Shown in pieces: positions 62,828 through 64,000 of a DNA stretch of 64,000 bases. The notes beneath the pieces are model-generated. The model had not been told where the DNA came from. It worked only from the letters and a program-made list of their open reading frames with translations, and made no database searches. Each line of letters begins with the position of its first letter. Positions within the stretch are counted from its first letter, which is position 1. Location of the stretch: positions 611,536 to 675,535 of the forward strand of contig NZ_CAHJXQ010000001.1 in the NCBI RefSeq assembly GCF_903645325.1, written 5' to 3'. The stretch comes from Microbacterium tenebrionis. Lineage in GTDB: Bacteria > Actinomycetota > Actinomycetes > Actinomycetales > Microbacteriaceae. A program made the position numbers and the translations under genes.

Positions 62828-63684
62828 CACTGCTGATGGGAGCGCTGCTGGCGGCGGGCGTCCTGCTGTGCGCGTCGCCCTGGCTGTGGCCGGCGCGCGA
62901 GCGGGTCGAGCGGACCGGACGCCGCGACGACCACCTGACCCGTCTCATCGAGGAGGCGGGGCTGGCGTCCGTTGAGCGGCACAAGGTGCTCGCGGTCATC
63001 GTCACGCTCGCACTGATCGCCGCCGCGGCCGTGTGGCTGCTCACCGGCATCCCGGTACTGGCGCTGCTCGCGGCGATCGCTGCCGGTGCCGCCCCGGTCG
63101 CGTACCTCCGAGCCCGACGCCTGCGCCTGCTGAAGGCGCGCAGGCAGATGTGGCCGGACGTGTGCGATCTGCTCGTGGCGGCGATCAGGGTCGGGCTCTC
63201 GCTCCCCGACGCCGTCGCGAGCCTTGCCGAGTCCGCGCCCACCGCGGTCCGGCCCGCGTTCGTCGTCTTCGCCAGGGACCTCCGAGCGACCGGTCGATTC
63301 GAGAGCAGCATCGAACGGCTCAAGACGACGCTCGCCGATCCCATAGCCGACCGCATCATCGAGGCGCTGAAGATGACGAGGCAGGTCGGCGGAACCGAGC
63401 TCACCGGCGTGCTAAGAGCGCTGTCGTCCTCGGTGCGCGCAGATGCCGCGCTGCGCGGCGAGGTCGAGGCGAAGCAGTCGTGGATCCGCGGGGCCGCCGT
63501 GCTCGGCGTGATCGCGCCCTGGGTCATCCTGCTCCTGCTCGCGCTGCGCCCGGAAGGCGCCCAGGCATATGCGAGTCCGGAGGGCGTCATGGTCATCGTC
63601 GCCGGGGCGGTCGTCTCGGTCATCGCCTTCCGCATCATGATCCGGATCGGGCGTCTGCCTGAGCCACGGCGGTGGTTCGCATGA
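62824..63684 (+). CDS. tadB: TadB, Tad pilus inner-membrane protein
   Basis: 286 residues from ATG 62824 (ATGA overlap with tadA). N-terminal membrane helix, two more near residues 55-95, then the type II secretion F domain ('DLLVAAIRVGLSLPDAVASLAESAP', 'ALKMTRQVGGTELTGVLRALS') and C-terminal helices. It would form the pilus assembly platform with TadC. Its expression may depend on element DNA now that tadA is split. Confidence 0.85.
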   Translation: MTLLMGALLAAGVLLCASPWLWPARERVERTGRRDDHLTRLIEEAGLASVERHKVLAVIVTLALIAAAAVWLLTGIPVLALLAAIAAGAAPVAYLRARRLRLLKARRQMWPDVCDLLVAAIRVGLSLPDAVASLAESAPTAVRPAFVVFARDLRATGRFESSIERLKTTLADPIADRIIEALKMTRQVGGTELTGVLRALSSSVRADAALRGEVEAKQSWIRGAAVLGVIAPWVILLLLALRPEGAQAYASPEGVMVIVAGAVVSVIAFRIMIRIGRLPEPRRWFA

Positions 63685-64000
63685 GCATCGTGACGGATGC
63701 CGCGACGGCGATCCTGCTCGGGGGTCTGCTGGGCGCAGGGATCATCTGCATCCTCATGGCGGCCCCGCGCTGGCGAGCCGCTTCGCTGACCGCGCGCATC
63801 GCTCCCTACGTGCGCGACGCGGTGGACGACGCCGCTCTGCCCGCGGGTGTCCTTCCCGTCGCCGGCATCCTGCCGGTCGGCGGGACGGGGACCATCGGTC
63901 AGCGGCTGCGCACCCGCCTCCTGCACGGCATCGGCGACACCGAGGCGCTCGCGCACCGGCTGGCGCAGGCGGGCTCCGACGCTCAGCCCGCGTTGTTCCG
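63681..64000 (+). CDS. tadC: TadC-like protein, 5' part, cut by window end
   Basis: ATG 63681 overlaps the tadB stop. 106 residues are visible: an N-terminal membrane helix ('AILLGGLLGAGIICILMAAP') and 'TARIAPYVRDAVDD', 'ALAHRLAQAGSDAQPALF', matching the start of TadC proteins. The gene runs off the window. Confidence 0.75.
   Translation, partial: MSIVTDAATAILLGGLLGAGIICILMAAPRWRAASLTARIAPYVRDAVDDAALPAGVLPVAGILPVGGTGTIGQRLRTRLLHGIGDTEALAHRLAQAGSDAQPALF

Noticed and set aside
1..64000. CRISPR arrays, rRNA genes, IS elements with intact transposase
   Set aside because: None seen: no regularly spaced repeats, no rRNA-like stretches and no transposase reading frame that I recognise.

Overview
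The window is high-GC DNA with short intergenic gaps, frequent ATGA/GTGA start-stop overlaps and Shine-Dalgarno-led GTG/ATG starts. Gene content (IclR-run solute operon, Tad pilus genes, actinobacterial conjugation genes of the SCO6880, DUF2637 and DUF6112 types) points to an actinobacterium, most likely Microbacteriaceae such as Microbacterium. The genus is inference.

Layout. (1) 1-14503, chromosomal: an IclR regulator followed by a tightly packed catabolic operon: amidohydrolase, class-III PLP aminotransferase, Gfo/Idh/MocA dehydrogenase, an unrecognised CxxC protein, a D-threonine-aldolase-like PLP enzyme, a complete Dpp/Opp-type ABC importer, an N-acyl-D-amino-acid deacylase-like amidohydrolase (frameshifted), RidA and a fumarylacetoacetate hydrolase-like enzyme. 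Together they look like uptake and breakdown of a D-configured or N-acylated amino compound. (2) 14555-14636: tRNA-Leu(UAG), minus strand. (3) 14766-15386 and 62306-62827: the two halves of one tadA/cpaF secretion ATPase gene, followed by tadB and a cut-off tadC. (4) 15387-62307: a 46.9-kb integrative conjugative element (ICE) inserted exactly inside the Walker A codons of tadA. Rejoining the flanks at a shared AA dinucleotide restores GATHAGKTT. The implied circular junction (attP) is an imperfect palindrome centred on that AA, as expected for a large serine recombinase, and such a recombinase is encoded at the right end.

Inside the ICE, left to right: a defence-like block (Mrr-like nuclease fused to a NACHT NTPase; a membrane protein convergent with a coupled TIR(DUF1863)-HIT pair; an HNH-like protein; a small zinc-ribbon protein); a MobF relaxase; a C5 cytosine methyltransferase with a second gene nested in another frame; a three-gene operon of unknown function with two paralogues; a kdpFABCDE potassium system (kdpB frameshifted); an AraC regulator; then the transfer operon (ArdC-like antirestriction, prim-pol, DUF2637, ParB-like, VirB8/TcpC-like, SLT/M23 hydrolase, DUF6112 pair, TrbL-like, SCO6880-like, VirB4-like ATPase), cargo (NhaA, glycosyltransferase cassette between direct repeats), coupling protein, ssDNA-binding-like protein and integrase.

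At least seven apparent single-base frameshifts, several in G/C runs, affect otherwise normal genes inside and outside the ICE. They may be assembly errors as easily as real lesions. All functional calls come from reading the sequence; no database search was run.
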